This document shows positions 15,814 through 23,362 of a stretch of 33,602 bases of DNA, piece after piece; the first letter of the stretch is position 1, and each line of letters starts with the position of its first letter. Origin of the DNA: DASXTW01 sp046726275 (GTDB lineage Bacteria; Actinomycetota; UBA4738). The DNA lies in contig JBKPAF010000010.1 of assembly GCA_046726275.1 (NCBI GenBank), forward strand, positions 1 through 33,602, written 5' to 3'. Made by a program: the position numbers and the translations under genes. Under the pieces are notes generated by a model. It ran no database searches. It saw only the letters and a list, made by a program, of their open reading frames with translations, and was not told where the DNA came from.

Positions 15814-17045
15814 CCCGGCTGGGAGAGCGGGAGCCGGACCGTGAACCGGCAGCCCGGACCGTCGTTTCGCACGGTGATCTCCCCGTGGTGCGCCTCCACG
15901 ATCCCTCGGGCGATGGCGAGGCCGAGCCCGGCTCCGCCGTCCATCCCTGGCGTCCGGGCAGGCTCACCCCGGAACGCGGCATCGAACACGCGGTCGAGGA
16001 CTGGCTCCGGGATCCCCCCGCACTCGTCCGCCACCGTGACATACGCATCGACCCCGTCCACGCCGGCCTCCACCCACACTGCGCCGTCGTTCGGGGTGTG
16101 CTGAACGGCGTTGTCCAGGATGTTCCGCAGAACTCGGGCCACGTACGAGGGAGACAGCTCCAGATCCGGCCCTCTGCCTTTGAGCTGTCCCTCGATCCGG
16201 ACGTGCCGAGCACGAGCCGATGGGCCTGCCGCGGCGATGGCGTCCGAGACGAGGTCCCCGAGCGCGGCTCGTTCCATCTGGAGGTGGAGGGCGCCGGCAT
16301 TGATCACGCTGAGCTCGAACAGCTCGTCCACGAGGTGGGCCAGCCGTTCGGCCTCGATGCGAAGCGTTCGGTAGTAACGACCGACGGTCTCCGGGTCCTG
16401 CACGACGCCGTCCTCAAGGGCTTCGGCCATGGCTCTGATCCCGGCCAGAGGGGTCCGGAGGTCGTGGGACACCCACGCGGTGAGCTCTCGCCGCGACGCT
16501 TCCAGCGCTCGCTCCTTCTTCCGGGCTTCGTCCAGCCTCCGGGCCATGGCGTCCAGCTCGCGAGCCAGGTCGGCGAACTCGCCTGTCGAAGGCTCGGCGA
16601 CAGTCACCGCCAGGTCTCCGCTCCCGATACGTCGAGCGGCCTCGCCCAGCGATCTGCCCGCGAGGCGTACTCGGCGGCCGAGCGTGAGGGCGGTGAGTAC
16701 TCCGACCGTTCCCGCTGCCAGGAGGATCACCAGGAGCGTGTGCAGATCGTGTTGCGAGATGAACATCGCGTTGGCCGCGACGATCGCTCCGACCCCCACC
16801 GCGCCGACCGAGGTCAACGCCGCCACGGTCAACTGGGTGCCGAGAGCCCGGCGGCGCAGCGCGTGCAGAAAGGCGGTGCCGACGGCTCCGACCAGAAGCG
16901 CCGATCCCCCGGCGATCCCGGCCAGCTGCAGAGCCTCGCCGGCGGGCATGTTGTAGGTGATGGACACGAGGATGGTGGCCAGGGCCCCCACTACCCCCAC
17001 GACGACGATGGAACGGTAAGAGGCGGTTCGCGGGGTGAGCTTCAT
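15810..17045 (-). CDS. OmpR-partner sensor histidine kinase
   Basis: This 411-residue membrane kinase autophosphorylates on a histidine and passes phosphate to the response regulator encoded just upstream. It has four hydrophobic N-terminal segments (about 14-30, 40-60, 72-94 and 103-122) with almost no extracytoplasmic loop, a HAMP-like segment (about 123-178), a HisKA helix with ELTAWVSHDLRTPLAGIRAM (His194), and an HATPase_c domain with N box LRNILDNAVQHTP, G1 DECGGIPEPVLDRVFD and G2 GGAGLGLAIARGIVEAH. G1 reads DECGG rather than the usual D-x-G-x-G but keeps the loop. ATG at 17045 overlaps the regulator stop as ATGA, so the pair is translationally coupled. The short periplasmic parts suggest an intramembrane or envelope signal rather than a soluble ligand. 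Confidence 0.93.
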   Translation of the reverse strand: MKLTPRTASYRSIVVVGVVGALATILVSITYNMPAGEALQLAGIAGGSALLVGAVGTAFLHALRRRALGTQLTVAALTSVGAVGVGAIVAANAMFISQHDLHTLLVILLAAGTVGVLTALTLGRRVRLAGRSLGEAARRIGSGDLAVTVAEPSTGEFADLARELDAMARRLDEARKKERALEASRRELTAWVSHDLRTPLAGIRAMAEALEDGVVQDPETVGRYYRTLRIEAERLAHLVDELFELSVINAGALHLQMERAALGDLVSDAIAAAGPSARARHVRIEGQLKGRGPDLELSPSYVARVLRNILDNAVQHTPNDGAVWVEAGVDGVDAYVTVADECGGIPEPVLDRVFDAAFRGEPARTPGMDGGAGLGLAIARGIVEAHHGEITVRNDGPGCRFTVRLPLSQPG

Positions 17046-17773
17046 GGCTCGAAGCGGTAACCGACACCCCACACGGTCTGGATCCTTGTCGGGGAGCCGG
17101 GGTCGAGCTCGACCTTCTCCCGGAGGCGACGGACGTGAACCGTCACGGTGGACGTGTCGCCGAACGTGAACCCCCACACGTGTTCCAGCAGCTCCTCCCG
17201 CCGGAAGACCTGGTGCGGGTGGCGCATGAAGAACACGAGCAGATCGAATTCCCGGGCGGTGAGGGAGACGGGTCGTGCGTCGACCCAAACCTCCCGGGAG
17301 GCGACGTCCACGTCGAGCCCGGAAACGGAGAAGACCTGTCGCGTCTCGGTCGGCACCCCGGTCGCGCCCTCGACCCTTCGAAGCACGGACTTCACCCGGG
17401 CGGTCAGCTCCCTGGGCGAGAATGGTTTGCCGACGTAGTCGTCGGCTCCGAGCTCCAGTCCCATCACTCGATCGTGTTCGTCTCCTCGCGCCGTGAGCAT
17501 GATCACCGGAACGGGAGCGAACGACCTCACTCGGCGGAACACCTCGAGCCCATCGAGTCCGGGAAGCATCAGATCGAGGATCATCAGGTCGGGGGGTTCG
17601 GCCGTCACCCGATCGATCGCTTCGAGGCCATCCGCGGCGGCCTCGACCTGGAACCCATCCCGCTCCAGGTATCTGGCGACGACGTCCGCCACGGTCGGGT
17701 CGTCCTCCACGACCAGGACGCGAGGACGGCGCTTCATGGCCTCGATGATCGCTGGAGCCGGCTCGTTCCGCAT
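17042..17773 (-). CDS. OmpR/PhoB-type response regulator
   Basis: This 243-residue protein has a receiver domain with VLVVEDDPT, the phosphoacceptor aspartate in MILDLMLPG (Asp67 from this start), Thr/Lys switch residues in MLTARGDEH and VGKPFSPREL, and a C-terminal Trans_reg_C winged helix (VSLTAREFDLLVFFMRHPHQVF, then VTVHVRRLREKVELDP and IQTVWGVGYRF). Two starts are possible: ATG 17773, near TAGCTT (17784-17789) ten bases upstream, and ATG 17737 (MKRRPRV), which fits typical family N-termini. It is the first gene of the regulator-kinase operon and divergent from the DM13 gene. Two perfect 7-mers spaced 11 bp apart (17827-17844) lie between them and are the expected binding-site type for this family. 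Confidence 0.93.
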   Translation of the reverse strand: MRNEPAPAIIEAMKRRPRVLVVEDDPTVADVVARYLERDGFQVEAAADGLEAIDRVTAEPPDLMILDLMLPGLDGLEVFRRVRSFAPVPVIMLTARGDEHDRVMGLELGADDYVGKPFSPRELTARVKSVLRRVEGATGVPTETRQVFSVSGLDVDVASREVWVDARPVSLTAREFDLLVFFMRHPHQVFRREELLEHVWGFTFGDTSTVTVHVRRLREKVELDPGSPTRIQTVWGVGYRFEP

Positions 17774-17826
17774 CTTCGCGTCGAAGCTACTACCGGGGCA
17801 CGCACGGACCGTGCTCCACGGCGCGG

Positions 17827-17844
17827 TCGTAAGCAACTCGTAAG
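17827..17844. promoter_or_regulatory. Direct repeat TCGTAAG-N4-TCGTAAG, candidate response-regulator site
   Basis: Two identical 7-mers (17827-17833 and 17838-17844) are exactly 11 bases apart; read on the minus strand the unit is CTTACGA. OmpR/PhoB-family dimers typically bind tandem half-sites with this period. The site lies between the regulator operon and the DM13 gene, so it may serve either or both. A related triple repeat is at 20303-20331. Confidence 0.6.
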
Positions 17845-17877
17845 GCCTTGCGCGAGGTCCGGGAACGAACGAGCGAC

Positions 17878-17883
17878 TACCGT
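17878..17883 (+). promoter_or_regulatory. Candidate -10 element TACCGT for the DM13 gene
   Basis: TACCGT lies 22 bases before the GTG at 17906 and 33 bases after the last TCGTAAG repeat. GAGGA (17886-17890) follows as a ribosome binding site. Confidence 0.3.
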
Positions 17884-17905
17884 TTGAGGATCGGATCATG
17901 CGGCG

Positions 17906-18508
17906 GTGATGGACGTGGCCAAGATCGATGTCGAGTCGCGGCGTGGCGGGCCTCCCGGCAGAACGCGAGCTCTTCGCTCGTGGTTGGGGCGTCACAGAAA
18001 CGCGTCCATTGCCGCCGGCGTCGTGATGGCGGGACTGGTGGCGTTCGTCCTGGTGTGGTTCCAGCCACAACAGGCCTTCCTGAGCACGACTGTGGACGAA
18101 GCTCTTCCTGGAGGAGTGCAGGCGGCTTCACCGGCACCGCCCGGGTCGACGCCGTTCCCCGGTCCGGCAGGAGCCACCACCATCGCCGGTGGCAGTTTCA
18201 CTAGCCTCGAGCACGAGACCACCGGTCGAGCCGTGCTGGTCAGACTGGCGGACGGCGCCGTGGTCCTCCGCCTCGAGGAGCTCGACACCCTTAACGGGCC
18301 AGACCTTCACGTGTACCTGTCGGAGATCCCCGCTGGCCGGGGTGACCGGGCCTATCGGGAGCGATTCGTGGACCTGGGCAAGCTGAAGGGCAACAAGGGC
18401 AACCAGAACTACCGGGTTCCGGCCAACGTGGACCTGTCCCGGTATCGAAGCGCGGTGATCTGGTGCAAGCGCTTCGCCGTCGGATTCGGGGTAGCGCCGC
18501 TGAACTAG
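17906..18508 (+). CDS. Membrane-anchored DM13 domain protein
   Basis: This 200-residue protein has a basic N-terminus, one membrane helix (about 33-51), a Pro/Ala linker and an extracytoplasmic DM13 domain (about 93-200): GGSFTSLEHETTGRAVLVRL, RLEELDTLNGPDLHVYLSE, LGKLKGNKGNQNYRVP and SAVIWCKRFAVGFGVAPL. The WCKRF cysteine is the conserved family residue proposed to take part in redox or electron transfer. Start is GTG 17906 or ATG 17909. A three-codon ORF (ATG CGG CGG TGA, 17898-17909) with GAGGA 7 bases upstream ends by overlapping ATG 17909 as TGATG, which suggests reinitiation. It is divergent from the response regulator and probably belongs to its regulon. Confidence 0.88.
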   Translation: MMDVAKIDVESRRGGPPGRTRALRSWLGRHRNASIAAGVVMAGLVAFVLVWFQPQQAFLSTTVDEALPGGVQAASPAPPGSTPFPGPAGATTIAGGSFTSLEHETTGRAVLVRLADGAVVLRLEELDTLNGPDLHVYLSEIPAGRGDRAYRERFVDLGKLKGNKGNQNYRVPANVDLSRYRSAVIWCKRFAVGFGVAPLN

Positions 18509-18511
18509 GCT

Positions 18512-18531
18512 GTCGAGGGATCTCCTTCGAC
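18512..18531. terminator. Hairpin between convergent DM13 and YcaQ-like genes
   Basis: GTCGA pairs with TCGAC around a partly complementary interior. It covers the 22-base gap between the two stop codons. The stem is short and there is no T-run. Confidence 0.35.
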
Positions 18532-19772
18532 TATCGGAGGGCCTTCTTCCACCCTTCCGGAATCGCCTCCGTATATTCCACGTCGCGGGCGCCGAGGAAC
18601 GCGGCGAGCTCCTCGAGCGCGCGTGCCACTCCCCGCCCTGCCGCCAGTGTGGTCCGAATCTTGGGTTCGGCATGCACGGCGTGGACCTGCAGGACACCGC
18701 GCCTCCGATCCATCGCGGGATCCACCCGCCCGATCAACCGATCCCCCTGCAGGATCGGGAGCACGTAGTAGCCGTATTCGCGCTTGGACTTCGGCACGTA
18801 GATCTCCATGCGGAAGGGGAAGTCGAACAGCAACTCGGCCCGGTCCCGGTCTTTGATCAGATTGTCGAAGGGCGAGAGCAGGGTGGTCCGCGGTGACCAC
18901 TCGCCCCCCTCGAGTCTCTCCAGGAGGGGGGTGTCCTCGGCATGGAGGAACCATGTGCCAGGCCATTCCGATCCGTCTTGGACCACCCGGACGGGCTCGA
19001 TCGTGCCTTCGCGTTCCAGTTCGGCCAGCGTCCGGGCGAGCCCAGGGTACCGACCGATGGTGAAGTGACGGTCGATGTCTCGGGCCCGAGCCACTCCGAG
19101 GGCACGGAGAGATCGTTGCGCCGACCGCCGAACGATCTCCCGTTCCGAAAGGCGTTCCTTCGGTGTCCAAGGCGGGAACCATCGATCGGCAAGCTCCCAG
19201 TACTTCTGGATCCCGTCCCGACCGGCCACGACGATCTTGCCCTGCGTCCACAGGACATCGAGCATCCGTTCCACGTTCCTGCCGGTGGTCCACCCTCCCG
19301 ACGTCCAGCCGGTCCGGGACCGATCCTCGAACTCACGCAGCCGGAGCGGCCCGGATTCCCTGATGCGCCGCAGGACGTGCCTCCGCAGCCCCTCGTTCTC
19401 CCGCAGCCAGACCTTCAGCCTGCGGTTGTAGGTCCGGCGATCGGAGGGGTAGTGGCGCATCAGAAGGTGATGAATTTGATAGTCCTCCGTCAACACGATC
19501 GAGGCGGCGTATGCCCAGTACTCGAAGAGTCGACGCTCCTCCCACAACAGAGCGTCGAGCTCAGCCAGATCGAACGCGCCCAGGCGGCTCCACAGGACGA
19601 GGAGATGGCTGCGCTCGACCACCCTGATGGGATCGAGCTGGAGATAACCCAGGTCGCGGACGATGTCGAGGATCCCCTTCCGATCGGGCGTCGGGAGAGG
19701 CGCGGCCAGGTGCTGGCGCACCACGGCCAGCCGTCGGACCAGCGAGGGAGAGATGACCCGAAGCGCTTTCAT
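18531..19772 (-). CDS. YcaQ/AlkX-type winged-helix DNA glycosylase
   Basis: This 413-residue protein belongs to the HTH_42 family of winged-helix glycosylases (YcaQ/AlkX and AlkZ) that unhook DNA interstrand crosslinks and remove bulky N7-alkyl adducts. The N-terminal region has DLGYLQLDPIRVVERSHLLVLWSRLG with the QxD motif (Gln45, Asp47), which is catalytic in characterised members. EYWAYAASIV, RHVLRRIRESGPLRLREFED (winged helix) and the C-terminal beta-barrel LSPFDNLIKDRDRAELLFDFPFRMEIYVPKSKREYGYYVLPIL with GDRLIGRVDP are all in place. Length is normal. ATG at 19772 has TAGGAT 8 bases upstream. It is a single-gene unit bounded by hairpins. Family assignment is firm; lesion specificity is not readable. 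Confidence 0.92.
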   Translation of the reverse strand: MKALRVISPSLVRRLAVVRQHLAAPLPTPDRKGILDIVRDLGYLQLDPIRVVERSHLLVLWSRLGAFDLAELDALLWEERRLFEYWAYAASIVLTEDYQIHHLLMRHYPSDRRTYNRRLKVWLRENEGLRRHVLRRIRESGPLRLREFEDRSRTGWTSGGWTTGRNVERMLDVLWTQGKIVVAGRDGIQKYWELADRWFPPWTPKERLSEREIVRRSAQRSLRALGVARARDIDRHFTIGRYPGLARTLAELEREGTIEPVRVVQDGSEWPGTWFLHAEDTPLLERLEGGEWSPRTTLLSPFDNLIKDRDRAELLFDFPFRMEIYVPKSKREYGYYVLPILQGDRLIGRVDPAMDRRRGVLQVHAVHAEPKIRTTLAAGRGVARALEELAAFLGARDVEYTEAIPEGWKKALR

Positions 19773-19780
19773 GGCCGGGC

Positions 19781-19786
19781 ATCCTA
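19781..19786 (-). promoter_or_regulatory. -10 element TAGGAT, leaderless start of YcaQ-like gene
   Basis: On the minus strand TAGGAT is followed by 8 bases and the ATG at 19772; no Shine-Dalgarno is visible. It lies just beyond the strong hairpin ending the upstream gene. Confidence 0.45.
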
Positions 19787-19795
19787 CGCAAGAGC

Positions 19796-19824
19796 TGAGG
19801 GAGGGCCCTCAGGGCCCTCCCTCA
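19796..19824 (-). terminator. Perfect 13-bp hairpin after the small secreted protein gene
   Basis: TGAGGGAGGGCCC and its exact complement flank a TCA loop. It lies 32 bases past the stop of the 19857-20249 gene in the direction of transcription. It is the strongest hairpin seen in the window; the T-run is poor. Confidence 0.65.
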
Positions 19825-19856
19825 CTGGCGAAACGCTCGAGGAGCTGTGATTCAGG

Positions 19857-20249
19857 TCACGGCAAGAGGGGGCAGCGGTTGTCCGCCGCCGGGTTGCGGG
19901 TGACCGTGACGTCTTCTGCCGCCTCGGCCGCAAACACGGCCTCGTCCGAAGTCAGGAGATACGGCTCCACGCCCGGATTGAAGGTCACGAGATACACGGC
20001 CCAGCGGCCACCGTGGTACGGGCCGTCCCCGGGAGCCACGCCAGCGATCCCGAGCTGACCCTCGGCGCCGTTGGTCACGGTGTAGATGGGGTCGATGCCA
20101 CCGTGGGGGATGGCGGCCGGGGGAACCACGGTCCGGACGACGTCACCGTTGTGGAACAGGAACCCCTTGCCGGCCGTAGCCAGTGCCGGCGTCGTGAGTG
20201 ACACCACCATCGCTCCCGCCACCGCGGCGAGCGCGATCATTCTTCGCAT
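19857..20249 (-). CDS. Small secreted protein of unknown function
   Basis: I do not recognise a family in this 130-residue protein. It has a Sec signal peptide (MRRMIALAAVAGAMVVSLTT, cleavage likely after PALA at about 24) and a mature part of about 106 residues. Mature features are GKGFLFHNGDVVRTVVPP, a glycine-rich GQLGIAGVAPGDGPYHGGRWAVYLV, then LLTSDEAVFAAEAAEDVTV and a terminal NRCPLLP with one cysteine. ATG at 20249 follows AGGAGGTGCTC, a strong ribosome binding site. Upstream are three TTAC units 11 bp apart (20303-20331) like those beside the response regulator at 17.0 kb, and TAGGCT (20287-20292) as a possible -10. A perfect hairpin follows the gene. An envelope role under two-component control is inferred. 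Confidence 0.75.
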   Translation of the reverse strand: MRRMIALAAVAGAMVVSLTTPALATAGKGFLFHNGDVVRTVVPPAAIPHGGIDPIYTVTNGAEGQLGIAGVAPGDGPYHGGRWAVYLVTFNPGVEPYLLTSDEAVFAAEAAEDVTVTRNPAADNRCPLLP

Positions 20250-20302
20250 GGAGCACCTCCTGTCGGCTCGTGGGGCATCGCACACGAGCCTAGAAAGGCC
20301 CC

Positions 20303-20331
20303 CTTACGCGCCGATTACAGCCTCCTTACGA
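20303..20331. promoter_or_regulatory. Three TTAC repeats with 11-bp period, candidate response-regulator site
   Basis: CTTACGC (20303), ATTACAG (20314) and CTTACGA (20325) are phased exactly 11 bases apart, the third unit identical to the CTTACGA pair at 17827-17844. The nearest edge is 53 bases upstream of the small secreted protein gene, in the same relative orientation and similar distance (61 bases) as the DM13 site. Confidence 0.55.
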
Positions 20332-20340
20332 AAGAAGGAA
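20321..20340 (-). terminator. Weak hairpin downstream of cphA
   Basis: CTCCTT and AAGGAAG pair around ACGAAAG, giving a stem of about 6 bp about 55 bases beyond the cphA stop. It overlaps the TTAC repeats, so either role may be fortuitous. Confidence 0.2.
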
Positions 20341-20394
20341 GAACCAATCTCCGGCGAAAGAGGCCCGGCAAGGGGTGGGGGCCCCGCGGACGGC

Positions 20395-23292
20395 TTACAG
20401 ACCCGCGCCGAACTCGATCAGGTCGGGATCTCCGGTCAAGCCTTCGACTTGCCCGTCGCCGCTCTCGCGAGGCGGGAGGGCTCGCGGATGGGCCAGCGAC
20501 TTCCTGCCCTCGAGTTCCTTCCACACCTCGGTGGCGTAATCCACGCACAGGACCACCAGGTCGCCCGGTCGGGATCGATCCAGGGCCCGCCGGGTAGCTG
20601 CCATCTCGTCCAGCACGATCTCGACGCTGCCCGCCCTGGCTCCGTGCTTCATCGCCTGGCGAACGCCCTCCAGGACGAATTGGGCGGTCTCCCCAGGCTT
20701 CCGTCCTCGGCTGTTCTTGTCCTCCCGGATGATCAGGTCGTCGAAGTATCTTGCCGCGACGCGACCGAGCTCTCGCATGTCCTCTTCCCTCCGGTCGCCG
20801 GGCGTGGCGACCACTGCCACCCTGAGGTTGGCGGACCACGAAGGCGTACCTGCCGGTGCCCCGTCCGAGGCCTTCGACGTCATGCGCTCCACGAAATCGC
20901 CCACGGTCTCGAGGCCGTGGGCGTTGTGTGCGTAGTCGACGAGGACGCGCACGCCGTTCAGGTCGAACAGGTTGAGCCGACCCGGAGCGTGATAGATGGA
21001 CGTGCTGAAGCTGCGCAGACCCTGGCGGATGTCGTGGAGGTGCGCTCCGCACGCGTGGGCGGCCGCCGCGGCCGCCAGAGCATTGGCCACCATCATCCTG
21101 GCGCGCCCCTCAAAGGTGGAGGGAAGCTGATGGATCCACCCCACGGGCATGGTCCGGCGGCTGCCCTCGCGGATCACCATCATCTCGCCCAGGCTTCCCC
21201 TCTGCAGCGTGACGGCCTTCCCTCCGCGCCTGATCCATCGCTCGACGAACTCATGTCCCTCCTGCATGGAAAACAGGATCACCGAGCCAGAACAATGCTT
21301 GCGCATCTCCAGGACCAGCTCGTCGTCGGCGTTCAGAACGGCGAAGCCGTTGCGAGGCACCGCTTCAACGATCACCCGCTTGATCGCGGCCAGTTGCCTG
21401 ATGGAGTGGACTTCCTTCAGCCCGAGATGATCTCCGGTCACGTTGGTGACCACCGCCACGTCGTTTCTGCCGTAGCCGAGCCCCTCCCGCAGGATGCCGC
21501 CGCGGGCAACCTCGAACACAGCAAAATCGACCCGAGGGTTCTGCAGGACCATCTGGGCCGACTTCGGGCCGCTCGCGTCCGCTCTCCGGACCAGTCGCTC
21601 GTCGATGTAGATGCCGTCCGTCGACGTGACCCCGACCTTGTGGCCCAATCCCTTCATGATGTGGGCGATCATCCGAACCGTCGTGGTCTTCCCGTTCGAC
21701 CCGGTCACCGCGACGATGGGGATGCGCGATGGCGTCCCGGACGGGAACAGCAGGTCCAGGACGGGTTTGGCTACGTACTGTGGCTCGCCTTCGGTGGGGT
21801 TGGTGTGCATCCGGAAACCCGGAGCCGCGTTGACCTCGACGATGGCTCCACCGCTCTCCCTGACGGGCTGGGAGATGTCAGGGGTGAGGAAGTCGATGCC
21901 CGCCACGTCCAGCCCGATGACCCGGGCGGCCTCCTCGGCGATGTCGACGTTCTCCTCGTGCGCCTCCCATGTGCGGTCGATCGAGATGCCGCCCGTCGAC
22001 ATGTTCCCGGTGGCGGCCAGCTTCACGAACTCGTCCTTGGGCGGGACGTCGTCCAGACCGAGCCCCTGCTTCTTCAACAGATCCTCGGCCTCGGAGTCGA
22101 GCTTGATCTTGGTCAAGACCTTCTCGTGACCGATCCCGCGTCGTGGATCGGAGTTCGTGATCTCGACCAGCTGGCGAACCGTATGCTCGCCGTCCCCGAT
22201 CACATGAGCGGGGACCCTCTGGGCCACGGCAACGATGTGACCCCCGATCACCAGCACCCGGTAGTCGTTCCCGGTGACATAGCTCTCCACGACGACGGCT
22301 TTGCGCCTGGCCTCTGACAGGGCTCTCCGGAAACCGGATCGGACGGCCTCCTCGTCTCGGAGGTCCAGCCCAACGCCGCGGCCATGGTTCCCGTCGATCG
22401 GCTTGGTGACGACGGGGAAGCCGATGCGCCGCGCCGTGAGGACGGCATCCTCTTCGGCCCTGACGGTCTCGCTCCGGGGGACGGGGAGGCCCGCGGCCGC
22501 AAGGAGCTGCGTCGTCAACTTCTTGTCGCCGGCGATGTCCACCGCCAGCGCCCCGGTGAGGGACGTCATGGTGGCGCGGATGCGCTTCTGATACTTCCCC
22601 TGCCCCAGCTGGACCAGCGAGGCCTCGTTCAACCGGATCCAGGGGATGTCCCGGCTCATGGCCTCGTCGATCAGGGCCTGGGTCGACGGGCCGAAGGCGC
22701 GCTGTTCCGCGAGCCGGATCAGCCCCTCGAGCAGCACCAGGAAGTCGAATCCCTCCTCGGCCTCCACGAGGTGGTTGACGAGCCGGACGGCCAGCTCCCC
22801 TGCGGCCAGCCCGACGCTCTCCTCCTGGTACCCGAAGATCACGTTGTACTGGCCTGGGCGTGAGGCGCTCCGGGTCTTGCCCCGGAAGATGTGGGCGCCG
22901 GATTCGCGTTGCAGCTCCAAGGCCACGTGCTCGGCGACGTGGCCGAGCCAGGTGCCCTCGTTCAGCCGTTCGATCAACCCGCCCGGCCGACCGAGCGAGC
23001 ACGAGTGGTCCTTGAGGCCGGGGAGCATCTCCAGCAAGCCGCGGTTGAATCCCTGGATGGTGTTGGATGGCCACTCCTCCAGGGACCCCAGGTCCACCAG
23101 CAGGCGGATGCAGGGCTCGTAGGACCAGAAGTTCGGCCCGCGGAAGACTCGAGACTCGAGGATCCTGAGGTCGGCGCGAGCCGGGGGCTTCTTCGAGGAG
23201 GCGTTACCGGCGCCGCGACGACGTCCCGTGGCGGAGCTGGTTGAGGTCTCACTCGAATCCTTGGAACGCGAGCGTGAGGCCTTCTCAACCAT
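20395..23292 (-). CDS. cphA: Cyanophycin synthetase (CphA1-type)
   Basis: This 965-residue enzyme makes multi-L-arginyl-poly-L-aspartate (cyanophycin), an insoluble nitrogen reserve, by adding Asp to the backbone and Arg to its side chain at the cost of ATP. Three domains are visible: the N domain (42-190, ILESRVFRGPNFWSYEPCIRL), the ATP-grasp domain (about 215-490, with KPIDGNHGRGVGLD at 297-310 and EVNAAPGFRMH), and the Mur ligase (525-930, GSNGKTTT at 531-538, TNVTGDHLGLKE, VDYAHNAHG, PGDRREED, REDKNSRGR). The N-terminal 41 residues are Ser/Arg/Lys rich, and there is a C-terminal tail past the Mur domain; length exceeds the usual 870-900. ATG at 23292 has TAGACT 10 bases upstream on the minus strand. 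It follows cphB with a 70-base gap and is probably cotranscribed with it. Confidence 0.97.
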   Translation of the reverse strand: MVEKASRSRSKDSSETSTSSATGRRRGAGNASSKKPPARADLRILESRVFRGPNFWSYEPCIRLLVDLGSLEEWPSNTIQGFNRGLLEMLPGLKDHSCSLGRPGGLIERLNEGTWLGHVAEHVALELQRESGAHIFRGKTRSASRPGQYNVIFGYQEESVGLAAGELAVRLVNHLVEAEEGFDFLVLLEGLIRLAEQRAFGPSTQALIDEAMSRDIPWIRLNEASLVQLGQGKYQKRIRATMTSLTGALAVDIAGDKKLTTQLLAAAGLPVPRSETVRAEEDAVLTARRIGFPVVTKPIDGNHGRGVGLDLRDEEAVRSGFRRALSEARRKAVVVESYVTGNDYRVLVIGGHIVAVAQRVPAHVIGDGEHTVRQLVEITNSDPRRGIGHEKVLTKIKLDSEAEDLLKKQGLGLDDVPPKDEFVKLAATGNMSTGGISIDRTWEAHEENVDIAEEAARVIGLDVAGIDFLTPDISQPVRESGGAIVEVNAAPGFRMHTNPTEGEPQYVAKPVLDLLFPSGTPSRIPIVAVTGSNGKTTTVRMIAHIMKGLGHKVGVTSTDGIYIDERLVRRADASGPKSAQMVLQNPRVDFAVFEVARGGILREGLGYGRNDVAVVTNVTGDHLGLKEVHSIRQLAAIKRVIVEAVPRNGFAVLNADDELVLEMRKHCSGSVILFSMQEGHEFVERWIRRGGKAVTLQRGSLGEMMVIREGSRRTMPVGWIHQLPSTFEGRARMMVANALAAAAAAHACGAHLHDIRQGLRSFSTSIYHAPGRLNLFDLNGVRVLVDYAHNAHGLETVGDFVERMTSKASDGAPAGTPSWSANLRVAVVATPGDRREEDMRELGRVAARYFDDLIIREDKNSRGRKPGETAQFVLEGVRQAMKHGARAGSVEIVLDEMAATRRALDRSRPGDLVVLCVDYATEVWKELEGRKSLAHPRALPPRESGDGQVEGLTGDPDLIEFGAGL

Positions 23293-23362
23293 GGCGCATC
23301 AGAGTCTATCGGTGCCCCGCGTGCGGGAACGCCCGCCGGTCACCCAGAGGTCCGGGGGAGTC

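Noticed and set aside
20086..22317. A 743-residue open frame on the plus strand across the cphA 3' half
   Set aside because: It is fully antisense to conserved CphA domains, has no ribosome binding site or family match, and is the kind of long shadow frame that high GC produces.
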